Source: Pseudomonadota bacterium (GTDB lineage: Bacteria; Pseudomonadota; Gammaproteobacteria; Burkholderiales; Ferrovaceae). Taken from it: DNA of 40,883 nucleotides. The stretch lies in NCBI GenBank assembly GCA_028873535.1, contig JAGWIJ010000016.1, positions 1 to 40,883 on the forward strand, read 5' to 3'. This document shows positions 40,767-40,883 of this stretch, piece after piece (within the stretch, counting starts at the first letter, position 1; each line of letters begins with the position of its first letter). The translations under genes and the position numbers were made by a program. The notes below the pieces were generated by a model. It did not search any database and was not told the DNA's origin. It saw only the letters and a program-made list of their open reading frames with translations.

Positions 40767-40813
40767 TGCGCGGGGTGTCGGCGCGGCCAGCCGGCCGCGC
40801 CTTCCTGGGGCTG

Positions 40814-40882
40814 CTACTCGCCGATGGCCAGCTGCTTCTTGGCCGGGGCGTGGCGGTGGTCGCTGCGCTTTTCCTTGTGACG
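40814..40882 (-). CDS. hpf: C-terminal end of ribosome hibernation factor, cut by window edge
   Basis: The last 22 codons of a minus-strand frame (RHKEKRSDHRHAPAKKQLAIGE, then TAG at 40814-40816). A lysine/histidine-rich tail of this kind, located directly before ptsN, suits the short HPF/YfiA ribosome-associated factor that pairs idle ribosomes. The rest lies outside the window, so identity rests mainly on gene order. Confidence 0.65.
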   Translation of the reverse strand, partial: RHKEKRSDHRHAPAKKQLAIGE

Positions 40883-40883
40883 G

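Overview
The window is a dense, GC-rich stretch of ordinary bacterial chromosome. Gene content and order point to a betaproteobacterium, most likely Burkholderiales (perhaps Alcaligenaceae-like). The indicators are groESL under a CIRCE operator, a gmk-rpoZ-spoT-ridA-recG run, a ptsN-hprK-rapZ block with a hpf end, and yicC divergent from a Ser/Thr kinase followed by rph-rdgB-hemW. The genus is not resolved. No insertion sequence, prophage, CRISPR array or integrase was seen, and no gene appears broken; the two end genes (argH, hpf) are simply cut by the window.

Layout. 1-3560 (minus): argH, then the acetate-uptake pair yjcH-actP. 3754-5960 (minus): groES-groEL with sigma70/sigma32-like promoter, CIRCE operator and intrinsic terminator. 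5966-8195 (plus): dacB (PBP4), whose start lies 6 nt from the groES promoter, then a small outer-membrane barrel. 8202-20615 (minus): ubiA-ubiD, a secreted metallo-beta-lactamase-fold hydrolase, recG, ridA, spoT, rpoZ, gmk, then a two-gene unit (class II glutamine amidotransferase plus ATP-grasp-like protein) set between gmk and yicC. 20727-24286 (plus): Ser/Thr kinase, rph, rdgB, hemW, all overlapping. 24249-25985 (minus): thiS-thiG-trmB. 26099-26172: tRNA-Gly(CCC). 26183-29464: divergent metR/metE with a MetR-type box. 29465-31873: an ExaC/AcoD aldehyde dehydrogenase and a DUF779 gene, preceded by dyad, IHF-like and sigma54-like elements and separated by a strong terminator. 31951-34309: mutY and an exported beta-propeller. 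34375-37187: a LysR regulator divergent from a DUF5666-type lipoprotein. 37213-40882 (minus): hpf (end), ptsN, hprK, rapZ, ubiX and a LON-domain protein.

Most genes are core housekeeping. Functional groups are ubiquinone synthesis (ubiA, ubiD, ubiX), nucleotide and stringent-response functions (gmk, rpoZ, spoT, rph, rdgB), thiamine thiazole synthesis, methionine synthesis, two-carbon metabolism (actP, aldehyde dehydrogenase) and the nitrogen-PTS regulatory branch.

The best candidate for something undescribed is the translationally coupled amidotransferase/ATP-grasp pair at 17555-19695. It looks like a split glutamine-dependent amide ligase of unknown substrate. The next most informative signals are regulatory: the layered control region upstream of the aldehyde dehydrogenase with the terminator ending 15 nt before the DUF779 start, the interlocked groES/dacB start region, the dyad around the yjcH-actP promoter zone, and overlapping palindromes upstream of gmk.
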